Shown here: positions 44,985 to 57,634 of the stretch, in pieces
How the letters are laid out: each line of letters opens with the position of its first letter
Numbering within the stretch: position 1 is the first letter of the stretch
Assembly (NCBI GenBank): GCA_023512835.1
Contig: CM042091.1
Span: 43,538,107 to 43,602,106 of the forward strand
Source of the DNA: Taxillus chinensis
Taxonomy: Eukaryota > Streptophyta > Magnoliopsida > Santalales > Loranthaceae
Length of the DNA stretch: 64,000 nucleotides
Reading direction: 5' to 3'
The notes under the pieces: generated by a model
The model's input: only the letters and a program-made list of their open reading frames with translations
Told to the model about the DNA's origin: nothing
The model's database searches: none
Translations under genes and position numbers: made by a program

Positions 44985-45085
44985 TTATTGTAGATGACGT
45001 GGCTTTATCTCATCCGTCAACGTTCTCCATTAGCGGTCCGGGGTTCGAACCCCGACCCGTTCATTGACAAAAAATAAATTAAAAA
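44985..45085 (+). repeat. tRNA-derived SINE-like relic
   Basis: GGTTCGAACCCCG at about 45039-45052 is a perfect RNA polymerase III B-box. A weak A-box-like TGGCTTTATCTC lies about 35 bp upstream, and an A-rich tail (ACAAAAAATAAATTAAAAAT) follows. The arms do not fold as a proper tRNA, so a SINE or tRNA pseudogene fits better than a tRNA gene. Confidence 0.35.
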
Positions 45086-45099
45086 TAGAAATGCATGCT

Positions 45100-45694
45100 T
45101 TCCAGTTTCCAGCAGTCATCTCTGTTGGGGTCTGGTGGGGGCGATAACGGTGCAGCGAAGTATCAGTAGGGCGAAATACGTATCATGGCCCTACTCGGCT
45201 ACCATCGACTGTCTGTGCCGTCCAAGGTTGTAGCAGTCTCTCTCTCTCTCTCTCTCTAGTGTTATCTTTCACGATTTGTATGGTTGGTTTTTCCATAACC
45301 TAGGGTTTTTCTCCCATATTTTTATGTGAATTGTTGTATAAAATCTGCGCTTCCCATGATGGTGGATCGCTCGATTTATCCGACATTTGATATGCTGTTG
45401 TCTCCTGATACTTTTTTCTGCCTCGCTTGTTTGTTCCATCCTATAGTTTAGGTTTGGTTCTGTGTTTTTGTTAATTTAATTCAAAATCTATAATTATGTT
45501 TATTACGTTGGTTTTTAATCTCGTCACTCGTACTCTGCATCTGCATTCGTGTGATGTTTCTTTGGTTTGATTTTTTTTTTTAATTTATTTTTTATGCTGT
45601 CCTCTTAGGCCTAAATTTGGATAGACATCAAGGTGAAGAATCTGGATTGAATATTTGTATATCGTGGGGGTTGTATTGAACTTGTGTAGTAGCC
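45100..45694 (+). promoter_or_regulatory. MFAP1 promoter and 5' leader
   Basis: A (CT)n run at 45237-45257, common in plant core promoters and leaders, precedes an intron-like CT/T-rich stretch ending near CTTAGGCC at 45604-45611. A 5' leader intron is therefore plausible but unproven. The start ATG at 45695 begins the conserved protein. Confidence 0.45.
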
Positions 45695-48600
45695 ATGTCG
45701 GTGAGGGCTGGCGTTAACGATACTGTAATTGCAATCAGAGAGAAGCTTAGGGGTAAAATCGGAGAGACAAAGGTCACGAGGTACTGGCCCGGTAAAGTGC
45801 CTGAGTGGGCAGACGATGTGGACGAGGAGGGTGACATTAAGACTGCTCGGGCAGTGGCCTTAGAGAGAGCTTTCCCTCGGCTGGATGATTCAAGTGTCGA
45901 CAGGAAAGATGATCCTAGGTTGCGACGGCTGGCTGAGAGTAGAATAGATGACCGAGATGAGGTGAGGGCTGATCACCGGCGCATCCGACAGGCGGAGATT
46001 GTTTCAACAATTGAAGAGGAACACAGGAGGCAGGAGAGACTAGACTTAGAGGCTGAAGATGAGGATGCATTGGAGGAGAGGAGAAGAAGGATTAGGGAAA
46101 AGCAACTCCAGAGGCAGCAAGAAGAAGATGCTATCCTTCCAGAAGAAGAAGAGGAGGAACCGGAGGAGGAGGAGGAGGAAGAGTCTGAGTATGAAACCGA
46201 TTCCGATGACGAACTGCCAAGTATAGCCATGGTTAAACCTGTCTTTGTTCCCAAGTCAGAGCGAGACACCATTGCAGAGCGGGAGCGGCTTGAGGCTGAA
46301 GAACAGGCTCTTGAAGATTTGATGAAGAGAAAGCTGGAGCAGAGAAAAACTGAGACCAAGCAAATAGTGGTTGAGGAGATTCGAAAAGATGAAGAAATTC
46401 ACAAAAACATGGAAGTTGAGGCAAATGTAGCTGATGTTGACACTGATGATGAAGTTAATGAGGCAGAAGAATACGAGGCATGGAAGGTTAGGGAAATTGC
46501 AAGGATCAAGAGAGATAGGGATGACCGAGAGGCAATGTTGAAGGAGAAGGAAGAGATTGAGAGAGTAAGAAATATGACTGAGGAAGAGAGGAGGGAGTGG
46601 GACAGAAAGAATCCCAAACCAGGTTCTCAATCTAAACAAAAGTGGAGGTTTATGCAGAAATATTATCACAAGGGTGCCTTCTTCCAGTCAACTCCTGATG
46701 ACCGAGCTGCAACTGCCGGAACAGATAACATTTACAACCGTGATTTCTCTGATCCTACCGGTGAAGATAAAATGGACAAAACCATATTACCTAAGGTTAT
46801 GCAGGTTAAACACTTTGGTCGTAGTGGAAGGACCAAGTGGACCCATCTTGTCAATGAGGATACAACCGATTGGAATAGCCCGTAAGTTCACCTTTTCCCA
46901 TGTGATATATCCACTTTTTGTTCTCCATTGTTGCTGTCTGTATTTGTTGTGATGTTGATTTTTGCAGCTAACTGAATTCCACGAGTATAAATACCGATTA
47001 GCTACTGTAAAGAGAATAAAAAATCAGACTGTAAAAGATGTTTCAACTGGAATAAGGGTGAACTTCAAGTTTTATTAGATCATATTATTCGACTAATATT
47101 TGCTATGAAATTCCCTGGTATTTTAGAGTCATAGGGCCAAAACAATTCAAACAGGCTTGATGAATTGTTCAATATCTAATTTTATGGTTTGTTTGTTTCA
47201 ATGATTTTCTACTGGATCTATTTTTGTCTAATCATGTTCGGCCTAAAATTGGACATATAAGGTCTTCAATAAAAATTGGCCTTGAAAATAAAAATTAGGG
47301 ATTTTTAAAAACAAATAAGGGCTTGATTTTTCTAAAAAAAAAGATCTTATTTTGCAATCCCTCTCTCTTCTTGTCTCCTTTTTACTTTGTTTTTCCCCAT
47401 CTTCTTATCTATTACAACTCCTTTTGTGTTGTGCTCTCTGCTTTGTAGTTCCTCTTCTTCTCCCACTAGAGCAACTGCTGCTAAATCTTCCTATATAGCT
47501 GGGACTACTATCCTTTCTCCTTATTCGTTCCAATTCTTTTCTCTTCTTTGCCATAGCTTCATTCTTCATCTACGATGGTCACTTTTGAGAATGTGACCAT
47601 TACAAGTAATCTCTCTCCAAACTTAATGCTAAATTTGTTTATTTACCTTACATTACAATATACAATTCACAAGAATGGCCAGAACAATTTATACAGACAC
47701 TGAAACTTAGTTGTGCTATATTGAGGCATGACAAGTAATTTGTGGAACGAGATTTTTATACAAGAGCAGCAGTGGCCGTTAGAGAGACCTACTAGATTTT
47801 TTATTCTAGTGTGCGCATAGTTATTAAAGCCGCGCCTAGGCGCAAAACCCAGGCGGGCGCAGGGGTTGCGCCTGCCTTTCTTCCAGTCGACGCGACATCC
47901 GTGAAGCCCACATTAAGTGTGCTTTTTAGCGCTTCGTTCCCAGGTGCTAGGTGTCGCGAAGGCGCGCCTTGAGGAGACGATGCGGTCGTGCATCAATTAT
48001 ATGATATATCGAAACCAAAAAAAAAAAAAAAAAAGGAAAGAATCGTGTGATCGTGTGTACCAGTGATCCAACGGCAACCTTCGGTGACAACAAACCAGGT
48101 GTGTCCGTCGTTCTCTCTTTTCTCTTTTCTCTTTTCTCGTCTCTAACTGTTGACGACGTACCTTTCTGCGATGATTCCCGATGACGCAGCTCTCTGCGAC
48201 GTTGATCCCGGCGATGCGTACCTTGGCCGTCGCATCTCTCGGTCGTCTCGCAAATGGCTCCTCGGCCTTCGCGTCTTTGGTCGTCTCGCGGATCATTTGC
48301 TCTTATTTGTTTTTTCCTTCTTTTTTTTCCTGCAAGAGCAGTCTGATTTTTATTTTTATTCCTAGCGGTGCGTCTGTTTTTGAGAGCACAATTTTTCCAG
48401 CACTGTTTTTTTTACTACTCTATCTTAATATCTAATACTCATTATTTTTGGGTTATTAGATATTTGTAATCCAAAATTTAATAAGAGATTCAGGTTAGAA
48501 GTATGCAAGACAAGTAGTGGTAGCAAAAATGCATTCACTTATAATTTTTGTTCGAAGGTAACAAATGAAGATATTTATAGACCCCAACAACATATAATTG

Positions 48601-49216
48601 GTGGACAAAGAAATGCAAAGGCATGTCTCAAATGAGAGTAGTTTGTTATAATTGAGAGTATTTGATTTATTTATGTTTAAATTGATGTGTTTATTTTATT
48701 ACTATATTTTATAATTTCTTTTATATAAAGGTGTGTCTCAGGTCCTTCAGGCCCGTGCTTTTTTTGTGCCTTGCGCTTAGGCCAGGCCTAGCCTTTGTGC
48801 CTTAGGTGCGCCTTGCGCCTTTAATAACTACGGGTGTGCGAGTTATCGGGTTCATTTGTAATCTTTGTGCCAGTTCCATTGTAGTATCTAGCAGAGTTAC
48901 AATCTTTTGCTTCGTTGATAAATATCATTTTGTTAATTTATATAGTTAGACATTTGAGCCATTTTTGTTACTTCGCCTTTTTGGTTTTTAAAATCATGAA
49001 TATATATATTCACTTTTTCTATTTTTAGTTATAAACCTGTAGTCATTTGGCTTGGTTGTTAAGAACATCTCTCTGCTTAGAATTATGGTTTGTTTGCAAT
49101 GCAGGTGGATATTTAATGATCCTCTCAGGGCAAAGTATAACACAAAAATGGCTGGAATGAACGCGCCAATAGCAAAACCCAAGGGAAGCAAGAAACTGAA
49201 GGATTGGGAATCTTAG
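45695..49216 (+). CDS. MFAP1: microfibrillar-associated protein 1 homologue, spliceosome component, two coding exons
   Basis: A nuclear pre-mRNA splicing factor; in animals and plants MFAP1 works with Prp38 in the spliceosomal B complex. Coding exons are 45695-46881 and 49105-49216 (donor GTAAGT, acceptor GCAG), joining phase 2 to phase 1 within a Pro codon. The product is 432 residues, the usual length for plants. It is highly charged and helical: coiled-coil-like Arg/Glu regions at 85-145, an acidic run at 150-174, then the family signature KPVFVPKSERDTI at 181-193. The C-terminal half (QKYYHKGAFF at 321-330, HFGRSGRTKWTHL at 373-385, end GSKKLKDWES) is strongly conserved. No frameshift or stop is seen. 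The 2.2-kb intron contains a hAT element. The GAG-rich codons make spurious open frames on the other strand. Confidence 0.94.
47816..48832. mobile_element. non-autonomous hAT element, copy 2 of the CATAGTTATTAAAGGCGC family, in MFAP1 intron
   Basis: This 1,017-bp element has left end CATAGTTATTAAAGCCGC and right end GCGCCTTTAATAACTACG. Flanks AGTGTGCG (47808-47815) and GGTGTGCG (48833-48840) form an 8-bp duplication with one mismatch. It aligns with copy 1 at 12833-13912 in both GC-rich ends (GGCGGGCGCAGG, CCTTTCTTCCAGTCGA) and in the CT-rich middle. There is no transposase. Confidence 0.88.
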
Positions 49217-51640
49217 TGCCCATTTCTGTTTGTTGGGCTCCAAGAAAAAATTCTTCCCGTTAAAAGTTCGTCTCAGTAACAACAAAATTGCCTAAATTGG
49301 CTGTTACTATGTTTGCTGATGAAGCATAATTTCTATTTCCGGAGGAAGTACGAGGGGGTTCCTCTGAGGCTGCAGTCAATCAGGAACTTTATTTTGTTTC
49401 GCTAAAGATGATGTTTCTGAGCATTTCTTCTTGTTTTCAAATGAAGCAGACTCAAATTGTCAGCTAATTTTGTTGTATATTTCCATCTGACCATAGATTA
49501 TGGTACTTAAAAATGGCGCTGTCAGGTTTTTCAAGAGAAAGTAAATCATCTTTGAAAAGAGTGGACATTACGGTTTCAGAAGTTATGGGCACGCAGATAC
49601 ACTCTCACTTTTGATCGTTGAAAGACTAAACACACTATCATCATTTTAAATCTTAAATTCAAATATGGATTCTAATATTAAGCGTATGTTTGGTACGCTT
49701 AATTATTATTTATTTTTAAATTGAAATTTAATTATGTCGAAAGATTTTATTTTTTATTTTAAGTGATCTTGGGTTTGAATTCTTTTTATCACATTTTTTT
49801 AAAGGATTTTTTCATGTAGTGAGGTAGGATTTTTTATGGGAGGTGAGGCGGGAGATGTAATATCCGTCTATATCCCGCAACTTAACGGTATAATTTTTTT
49901 GTCTGTCGTCACCCTCTTCCCGGAATAATTTTAAAAATCTCTAGTCCATTAAGGACAGGGCGTATCTATGGAGAGAGGGGTCAAGTTGTCATCCCCATTC
50001 AACTCTAGAATGTCTTCATAAATCTTTTGCTTGCGCAATTGATTGTTTTAAATTTACGTAATCCTTTCTAAGACCAGCATTCACATATGATATTAAGCGG
50101 ATGTTTGGTTGTTTTTTGTTCCCTTCACACGCATACACTGGCTGGGCTGCCTGTTTTGAACTTCAATCATATGGTTGACCATACCAATAAGGAATTTTGG
50201 GATCGTACGTCTTTCAAAATTTCCACTGCGCAGTCAGTCACTATTTCTTTATTATGACTCCATCGTTTTCATGCCAAAATTGCACCCTCAGACTCCACTT
50301 CACATCGAGTGGGGCTGCTATGGTCGCCATAGTTCTTCAATAATCGGTGGAAGATGGTGCAATTCATTCCTGTTTGCTGTAATTTTTTCCTGTTTGCTGG
50401 CTGCACTTCTTGGCATTGGACCATGGGATTTTTCCATGAATTGTAAGCTGTTATTTCTTTGTTATGCTTACAGCTGCTCAGTGCTCGCTATCCAACGACT
50501 GGTGTAGATTGGGTAGTGTTTTATACAAAATCAGCAGCATGACAGCATGATGTGTTGCAGCCTGCACTGGAAGAGTGAAAAAATCACACGGCTTCTCTTT
50601 TTTTTCTTTTTTTTTTCCAGGCTAGATACTATAAACAGTGAAAAAATCACGTCTTTTTCCAAGCTCTTTGGTATGATGTGTTGCAGCCTTAGTGTGAATT
50701 CGTGTTAGTGATAGACTAGCAGTGAATGAGAGCTGTTTCTTTTCAGCATGACAGTAAATGGATGGGTTATTGTAGTTGAATCTTCGTATTCTACTTTTTT
50801 TTTTGTGGATCTGGATTCTGGAAGTCTAGAACTGGGATTTTGCACTATTATTTATTAGCTGATGTATTAAATGCTCTCACATTTTCTTTGATAAGGTGAA
50901 ATAACATATGAAATTGTACAGTGTGATATTCAGCTTGTTGATGGTGATATTCGGAATTGCAACAGTGCAGGCCTGTTTCAGCAGATAGTTGAATTGAACC
51001 AATTAAACCAACAAATTCATTGGATCAGTTTAATCTAAATAATTAATTGATTAGACAGATTATCCAATTCAACCGATAACTTTAATTTGATTTTAATGGA
51101 CAGTCTAACACGTCCAAGCCGACGGATTAACACCCTAATTCATCCCACATAAAATTTACGGCTTTGGATGCCAGTCGAAGCCTTCCGCTGCAGCGACCTC
51201 AACCAGTTGAGTCACATCTCTCGAAGTTGTGCTCTAATGAAATAGCCACAGGACTTTCATTAACAACCCTAATGACGATGCTGCGTTATTTAAGTTGGCT
51301 TGGGACATGAATTTTGGCCAATTTATTAAATCCAAATTTGATACTATGAATGGTCACTTGTACTTCATTGAATTTATCTATAAAAAAAAAAATAACACAA
51401 TAGTTTAGGCAAAAGGGTGGGAACCTGGCAAAACGGAAGCAGCAAGCCATATTAAGCATAAAAGAATGATTGGGGTCACTGTTAGAACTTGAGGAAACCG
51501 ATCTAACTGTATAAATTTTCCATGCTAATTCGTGGTGTTTTTCTCTGCCACAGGTAGATGCACTCTGGTGTTTCATACTGTGCACTAGTCACGAGGGCAA
51601 AATGATAGTATTTGTGTACAATAAAATTTCCTAGAATGGC
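49217..51640. other. MFAP1 3' region and spacer
   Basis: The MFAP1 3' untranslated region occupies the first few hundred bases. The phrase AAGCG(T/G)ATGTTTGGT occurs twice (49681, 50096). The rest has short open frames without family resemblance. The 3' untranslated region of the convergent gene probably lies near 51600-51786. Confidence 0.45.
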
Positions 51641-51786
51641 AATTCATGCTACATAGATAAAGACTTATTGATGAACACCAGCACTCTCTGCACACCGCGT
51701 ATAGACTACAGAGCACAAATCGCCATGTGTAACATACAAATCATACTTCATATATGTCCGACCAGAAATCTGAAACAGCCAATTAA

Positions 51787-53582
51787 TTACATGGAGGGAT
51801 TGATGAGCTCGAGTATTCTGGGAAGATTCTCAAGAGCTACAGTCAAAATAGCAGCAAAGAGGAAAATGACAGCAAAGGCTAATATTGTCCTCCCAAGATA
51901 GAGAAAATTAATCCTTGGTTCTAATGCCCTCTTTATAGGCTGTGGTGCGCCGATGAAACCCTGCAGCAAACAATGATGTAAAGGATATGTGTAATGCAAC
52001 ACAGGAAAACACAATTTGCTTCCTTATGAAAGCGGGAAAGATATCTATATATCTTTACTAAACCATGAACTACTCTTGGACAGCCCTCATTCCTCAAGAA
52101 TAAACCTACAAATCCTTTCTAGATTTATATTAAATCTCTTAAGATACAATGTAGCAACTAACCACAAAGGAGTAGAGAGAAATATAAATATTTTGGTAAA
52201 ATGACATTCCCTCCATTCATGTGTTCTAACATCCTTATTTTTTCCAGATTTGATTGGGATTTAATAAATGGGTATATCTGTAGTCAGGCCCTTTATTTCA
52301 TCCTCAATTTGAAACTAAGAGGCGAGCTTCTACCACTCTACTTTTCCTATGTGACTACCCCATTGCTAGAGGTCTTTCAACTATAATACATTAATACCAG
52401 CATTCACGTCTTCTAATTTGCCCTTATACTTCAGTTGACAGGACAAATAGATGGTAAGCAGAAGGGGATTTATAAAATTTCATTGGAAATGTATGTGATT
52501 GGTGAATCCATTAATTATGATATGCCCAATCCTTACTTCGATAAGAAGACTTTCAAAAGTCAATCTGCTTTGACATAGCCAATCATAAGAAAACCAAGAA
52601 TTTTACTATGAATTTCATAGCTTCATCAGGTCAGGCCCTCAATAACAACTAATATCTAAGATTGCTAGAGACAAGCTTTTTTAAAGCCCAACACTTCAGC
52701 CTGAGTACATATGTCCAACAAGTATGTTGGCCAACTCTCACAATTGCATAACAACAAATCTCTAACATGGCTGGAGACAAGCTTTTTTCACAGCCCAGCA
52801 CTTCAGCGCTCATTTGCATTTTCCATAACAACGAGATAATCTCAATGTCTAAATATATGAATGCAAAAATTTACTGCCATAAATTGCTCTATTCAAGCGT
52901 AATAATACCATCAAGCTTCAGAAAAACATACCATTGCTTTGCTTCAACAACCCAATTAAAAAGAAAACAAACAAAAAACAAAAACGCAAGAGTATATTAT
53001 ATACCGTAACAGCAGGAGGGTTTGACAGTGCTGTTGTTGGCATGACTCCTCTTCCTTCAAGACCTACATTTCCAAAGCAACCATTGAGTCAATGTGACTC
53101 GGCATTGATCAGACAATCGCAAAATCAGTCACCTTCGGGATCAGTAGCGGTTTGCAGCTTCCATCCACGGCCATAATCCACGAGAATGGAATTGGGGCTA
53201 AAGCTCACGGCTTCCTCCCCTTCCTTGGCTGCTTCAATGAGCCAAGCAAGTGGGTGTCCAGGGTCCAGCTTTTTATTGACCAAATACAAAGCAAATCCGG
53301 CGTCTGTACCAGCAGCAAATCGCCTCACCTTGCCTGAGCTTTTGCATAAAACCTCGACAAACTATGAAGCAAATCATAATTCACTTTTAAGGTTTTGAAT
53401 ACATAACATTTAAGATTCCTTGAACAAATAAATAAGAATCCGATTGGGTGTCCTCAGAAGCAATGGTCGGTCCGGTCTTATATAAAAACAACACACATGT
53501 ATGGAACGAAAATGACAAGAAATCAAATTCGTCAAATAAAAAACCTAAAGACGTCCACCAATGACCAAAGGCAAATATTCCA

Positions 53583-53621
<39 letters not shown>

Positions 53622-53679
53622 ATACAGGAGGAGGTTCTGAAATGAGGCGATTTGCCGCGGGAGCTTCATCATCTGCCAT
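51787..53679 (-). CDS. small membrane-anchored protein of unknown function, four exons
   Basis: Exons on the minus strand: 53679-53626, 53361-53133, 53063-53005, 51960-51787. All introns are GT/AG and the phases fit, giving 171 residues. It starts MADDEAPAANRLISEPPP. Residues 19-95 form a compact soluble region (VEVLCKSSGKVRRFAAGTD, then SPNSILVDYGRGWKLQT). Residues 96-130 are a Pro/Gly linker. Residues 139-157 form one strongly hydrophobic helix, and about 14 residues follow, so it looks like a C-terminally anchored membrane protein. The even exon structure and clean frame argue for a functional host gene, probably a conserved plant family, but I cannot name it. It is convergent with MFAP1. 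Intron 1 holds a (GA)n run and intron 3 a 106-bp duplication. Confidence 0.82.
52641..52850. repeat. tandem duplication, unit about 106 bp
   Basis: GAGACAAGCTTTTTT followed by AGCCCA(A/G)CACTTCAGC occurs near 52669 and 52775, with matching upstream AACAAC(T/A)AAT. It lies wholly in intron 3 of the minus-strand gene. Confidence 0.75.
53587..53618. repeat. (GA)n microsatellite
   Basis: About 15 GA dinucleotides lie in intron 1 of the minus-strand gene, just inside the donor site. On the transcribed strand they form a CU-rich tract. Confidence 0.95.
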
Positions 53680-53935
53680 ACCAAATTAGCAATGGAATAA
53701 GACGATCGTTCCGAAATTGGGCGATTTCTACAATGGTCCACCAGTTAATATGGATTCCAAACCAACAAGAATTTAAAATCTTGGTATGAACTAAACCTTA
53801 ACTTGATAAGGGGTTCGCCCCTCTCTCATGTCCCCTAGGTTTGCACTCGCGAGCCTGGTCCCCGAGTTTGATAATGAAAATCCAACGTAACATGCCATTT
53901 GGAGCTAAAAATTTCTAATTTATATTTATATTTCC

Positions 53936-53990
<55 letters not shown>

Positions 53991-56310
53991 ATTGTCTCCT
54001 CCAAAAATGTTTTTGTCCCGGATAACTTTATCATATTCAACAGTTGAATCTACGTGATAGCGTACGTGTTCAACGCAGTAAAAAAAAAACAACACAAAAC
54101 ACTCGCCTGCGATCTAGAATTGTCCCCAATATGCTTCCATGCTTCTCAATTGTTTTCCCGATTCGCTCTTCATCTTTCCAACCCTCTCTACATCGGATCA
54201 AATTCGTCAGTTTAGTTCATCCGGGCTTTTATATCTTCAATCGATCACGACTCAAATCTCATTGCACTTCAATACAAATCATTCGCCCCCTGATTCTCTT
54301 TGACGCCGTGGCTGTTATATACATCTTGAGCACTTTAATATGCAAACCCGCCTTATTTTATTTGATTTATCTCAATTTGATTGATTTATTGTTAGTATAT
54401 ATGTCTTTTTTTATTATTCATTAATCGCTACTTTTGGTGTTTTCTTGATTGATTTATTATTTGTTTTGGACACTGATATCAAGCACAAATACTATCATAA
54501 GCATTGTTGTCCAAAATTATTCTGAAAAACAAATATGGATAAATAGTCATTACATATGTTTGTCATTGTCATTATTAACGAATATAAAATTAGATCGTTT
54601 TAACGACCACCAAATTCAGATTTCTTACCAAACACCGTAACTGCAGCTTGTCATAACCAATAAGCATACCATCACCTGCAATAATTAATAATTCACGCTT
54701 GTTGTTAATATATGCATATTATGCGGTAAAGATCTATTTACTATTGCACATGCCCTTTTAAACAAATTGTTATAGCAAAGAATGCATCAATGCCCAACGA
54801 TACATTTGTACCCATAATTATAAAACATTTTAAATAGTAGGCTTTGTTTAATATTTTAGTTTGATTTGATTGCCTTATATATCTCGTTGGGTAAAGATAA
54901 TTTGGTTTTATATGTATTATTCAAATGTTATGAATATAACGATTATTTTTCAATAAATGTAAAACTTTGATGTTCATGAAAAAAGTACAATTTGATGAAT
55001 AAATAGATTGAAAGAAAAAGTACAATTGTATGAAAGAAGAAAAGCACAACTGCTTATGACTTTGGGGTTGATTTTATCGTTTTAATTGCTATTATATTTG
55101 TATTAAATTTTTATTCTTATTTTTATGGTAGGCAATGGATAAAGTAAATAGAAATTAGAGAAAATGACATTGTATGTAATCTCAGCGGTAATGAAATTAT
55201 TGTGAGTGATAATGTTGATTGTGGTAACAAGGTTGATGATATTGAGTTCGAGAAGGAATTTGATTATTTAGATAAATATTACAAGTATTATAGAAACCAC
55301 AGAAGGTGTAACAGTTTTGGTGTGATGAAAAAGAGATTCTAAATGTGGAGATAATGAACTCTAAAGATGGTGTACATATGCTTGTTACAAAGTAAAAATA
55401 AAAAAAAAAGCATATCGAAAAGTTTAATAAACTTACGACTTTTGGTGAAAACAAATTGTATAGTTATGATAAATGTATGTTCACAACTGAATGAGAAAAT
55501 TAAATTACAAAGTACTTGTCTTGAATATAATCATTTGTTAAGTCTTACAAAAACAATGTATATGAGATGTAATAAAAGGTTAATTCACATTTGAAGAGGA
55601 AATTGGATCTAACTGATCAAGCGGTAATACGAATAAAGAAAAATTTCCATTCTTTAGTTGCTGAAGCTAGAGGGTACTGAAAATTTATCTTTTGATGAAA
55701 GTGATTGTCAGAATTATATTGGTAAAGAGAGGTAATTGAGACTTGGAAAGGGAGATGCATGGTGTAACACTTCATGATTACTTTAATCAGATGCAAGAAA
55801 AATAAAGTGACTTTTTAATATAATTTACTTTGTTGATGATAACAGGTTGAGAAACGCATTTTGTGTGTTGGACAACATTTTGACTGGATTGGATCACAAT
55901 CATGTTGAGCAAAAGAAGCCCAAAATTTAGGATCACTCTTATAAGACCTCAAAGTGCTCCAGAGCCAGCTCTAAGTGATAGAGGAGGAAATTCATATACC
56001 AACGTACTTGACTATGCTCAATTTTGTAAGTTCTCAAATGTCAAAATAAGCTTGTTCAATCAAAATCATATCAATCACTTCCTATAGATATAGAATATTG
56101 ACTAAGATTTGCGGTTTCACTTCCCAAAATCCGTCTTATACATTATCATCAATATTATTATCTTCCATTTATTATGTTTGCGATATCACTCTTATTATAC
56201 AATCAAAACTCTAGGGTTCTATGATGGCATGAGATTAAAAGCATAACTTTATGTAAAAGGAATAAGTGAAATAAAATACACCATATAAATTCCAAACTAT
56301 GATAGAGCTA
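53680..56310. other. upstream region of the minus-strand gene and spacer, with (TA)n
   Basis: This includes the presumed promoter of the gene to its left and a (TA)n run at 53938-53983. The rest is AT-rich sequence with short chance frames. Short protein-like stretches near 55160-55960 (for example around 55850-56040) look like decayed transposon sequence, but no family can be assigned. Confidence 0.4.
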
Positions 56311-56319
56311 AGCGATTTT

Positions 56320-56925
56320 CTAGATGTTATCCAGATTTGATGATCCGGCTTCAGCTTCCCAAAAATCCTTTGGAATAGCACCTTCATGTGTTCGCTTATA
56401 CTCTTCTATTTTCCTTAGTAGATCATTCGGATTGTTGCTAACAATGATGATCCTCTTTTGTGATGGTTTAATGAAACCTTCTTCGATGGCAGTATCGATT
56501 TGAGTTATAAAGGGGTCGAAAAATCCACCTATATTAAGTAAGCCTATTGGTTTATCATGGATACCTAATTGAGCCCAACTAACGATTTCCATAAATTCCT
56601 CCATAACTCTAAGGTCTCCAGGAAGTATAATAAAGCAGTTAGAGTGTCTAGCAACTTCTTCCTTTCGTTGATGGAGTTCAGAGATTACATTTCCATGTTC
56701 GAATGTGTAGATACATGTCCTCCTGCTGAGCGAACGACTTGAGACAAAGGCTCCAGAAGTCCAATAATTTCGCTATTGCAGACAACGTCTAACCCTTTAG
56801 AGACAAGTTCCTCACCGAGTTCTATGGTTGCGATCTTGTAACATTGTTTCTTTCCAATGGTTTTTCCTCCAAGAACACCAACTCATTGGAACCTTGAGTT
56901 TCGTGGTAGTTTATATTAGGAAGCC
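56320..56925 (-). pseudogene. LOG-type cytokinin riboside monophosphate phosphoribohydrolase pseudogene, intronless
   Basis: LOG enzymes release active cytokinin bases from nucleotides. The minus-strand sequence matches the family from near the N-terminus (GKKQCYKIATIELGEELV, then IIGLLEPLSQVV) to the C-terminus (SWAQLGIHDKPIGLLN, EGFIKPSQKRIIIVS), ending at TAG 56320-56322. The nucleotide-binding signature PGGxGTxxE is altered to PGDLRVMEE, YGGGSIGLMG is replaced by CNSEIIGLLE, and a deletion after AGGHV shifts the frame. An early stop also follows the putative start. Plant LOG genes have several introns; none is present here, which suggests a retrocopy. Very unlikely to encode an active enzyme. 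Confidence 0.85.
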
Positions 56926-57408
56926 ATTTTCTTCGACTAAAGAGAAATTATTATCTAAGTCTATCAACTATGGTAATGTTGCATACCTCCATTTATAGTG
57001 TTATTTGTTGAGGTGGGTAAACTTAGCGTGTAAGAAAAATATGACTTGACCGTGTTCTAGAAGCATAAGTGCATTAACTTCTACATATAGCAAGAGCATG
57101 GGTGAGTGCCTTTGGCGTGCGGTATGAGGCATGCATGATATGGCATCGACGTGTATTAAATCTATACCTATGTAGCTTCAACGTGCCGCAATATTGAAGC
57201 TAGGATTCTTAAAGCATGGAATAGGATGATAGGTATTTACTTGGGCATTAAAGAAAGGAATATATATCTAAAATAAATAACCGTGGTATATGAAAAATAT
57301 AAGAGTTACTTAAACTTAAAATGGTAACATAAGTTAAACATGTCATGTGATAATAGCGAGATTTCATAAGATAACTATTTAAATTAAAGAGTCGTCATTT
57401 ATTTGTAA

Positions 57409-57634
57409 TACAAAACAAATATTTCGTATATATTTTCCAATATAGAATACAATGTATGAGTATAAATTTATATAGAAGAAAGAAACCTATCTGTGGAAAT
57501 ATATAATTAGAATATCAAACATAATCAATTCCAATTATACAATATCCCTAATTCCTATAAATTAGTAATTACAGAATATTACAATCCCATTAAAGAAATA
57601 ATACAATCTCACTAATTATTATAATCTAATAACA
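57409..57634 (-). repeat. 3' LTR of the Copia element
   Basis: 226 bp, starting TGTTATTAG on the minus strand directly after the polypurine tract. Over the 154 bp available in the other LTR I count six differences, all transitions. Confidence 0.85.

Noticed and set aside
45030..45062. A functional tRNA gene
   Set aside because: Only the B-box/T-loop is good; the T-stem mispairs and no acceptor, D or anticodon arms can be drawn.
45973..46669. Long minus-strand frames rich in Ser and Leu opposite MFAP1
   Set aside because: They are the complement of the GAG/GAA-rich MFAP1 exon.
50175..50507. 110-residue plus-strand frame
   Set aside because: It has no start context, family resemblance or splice partners, and lies in spacer between convergent genes.
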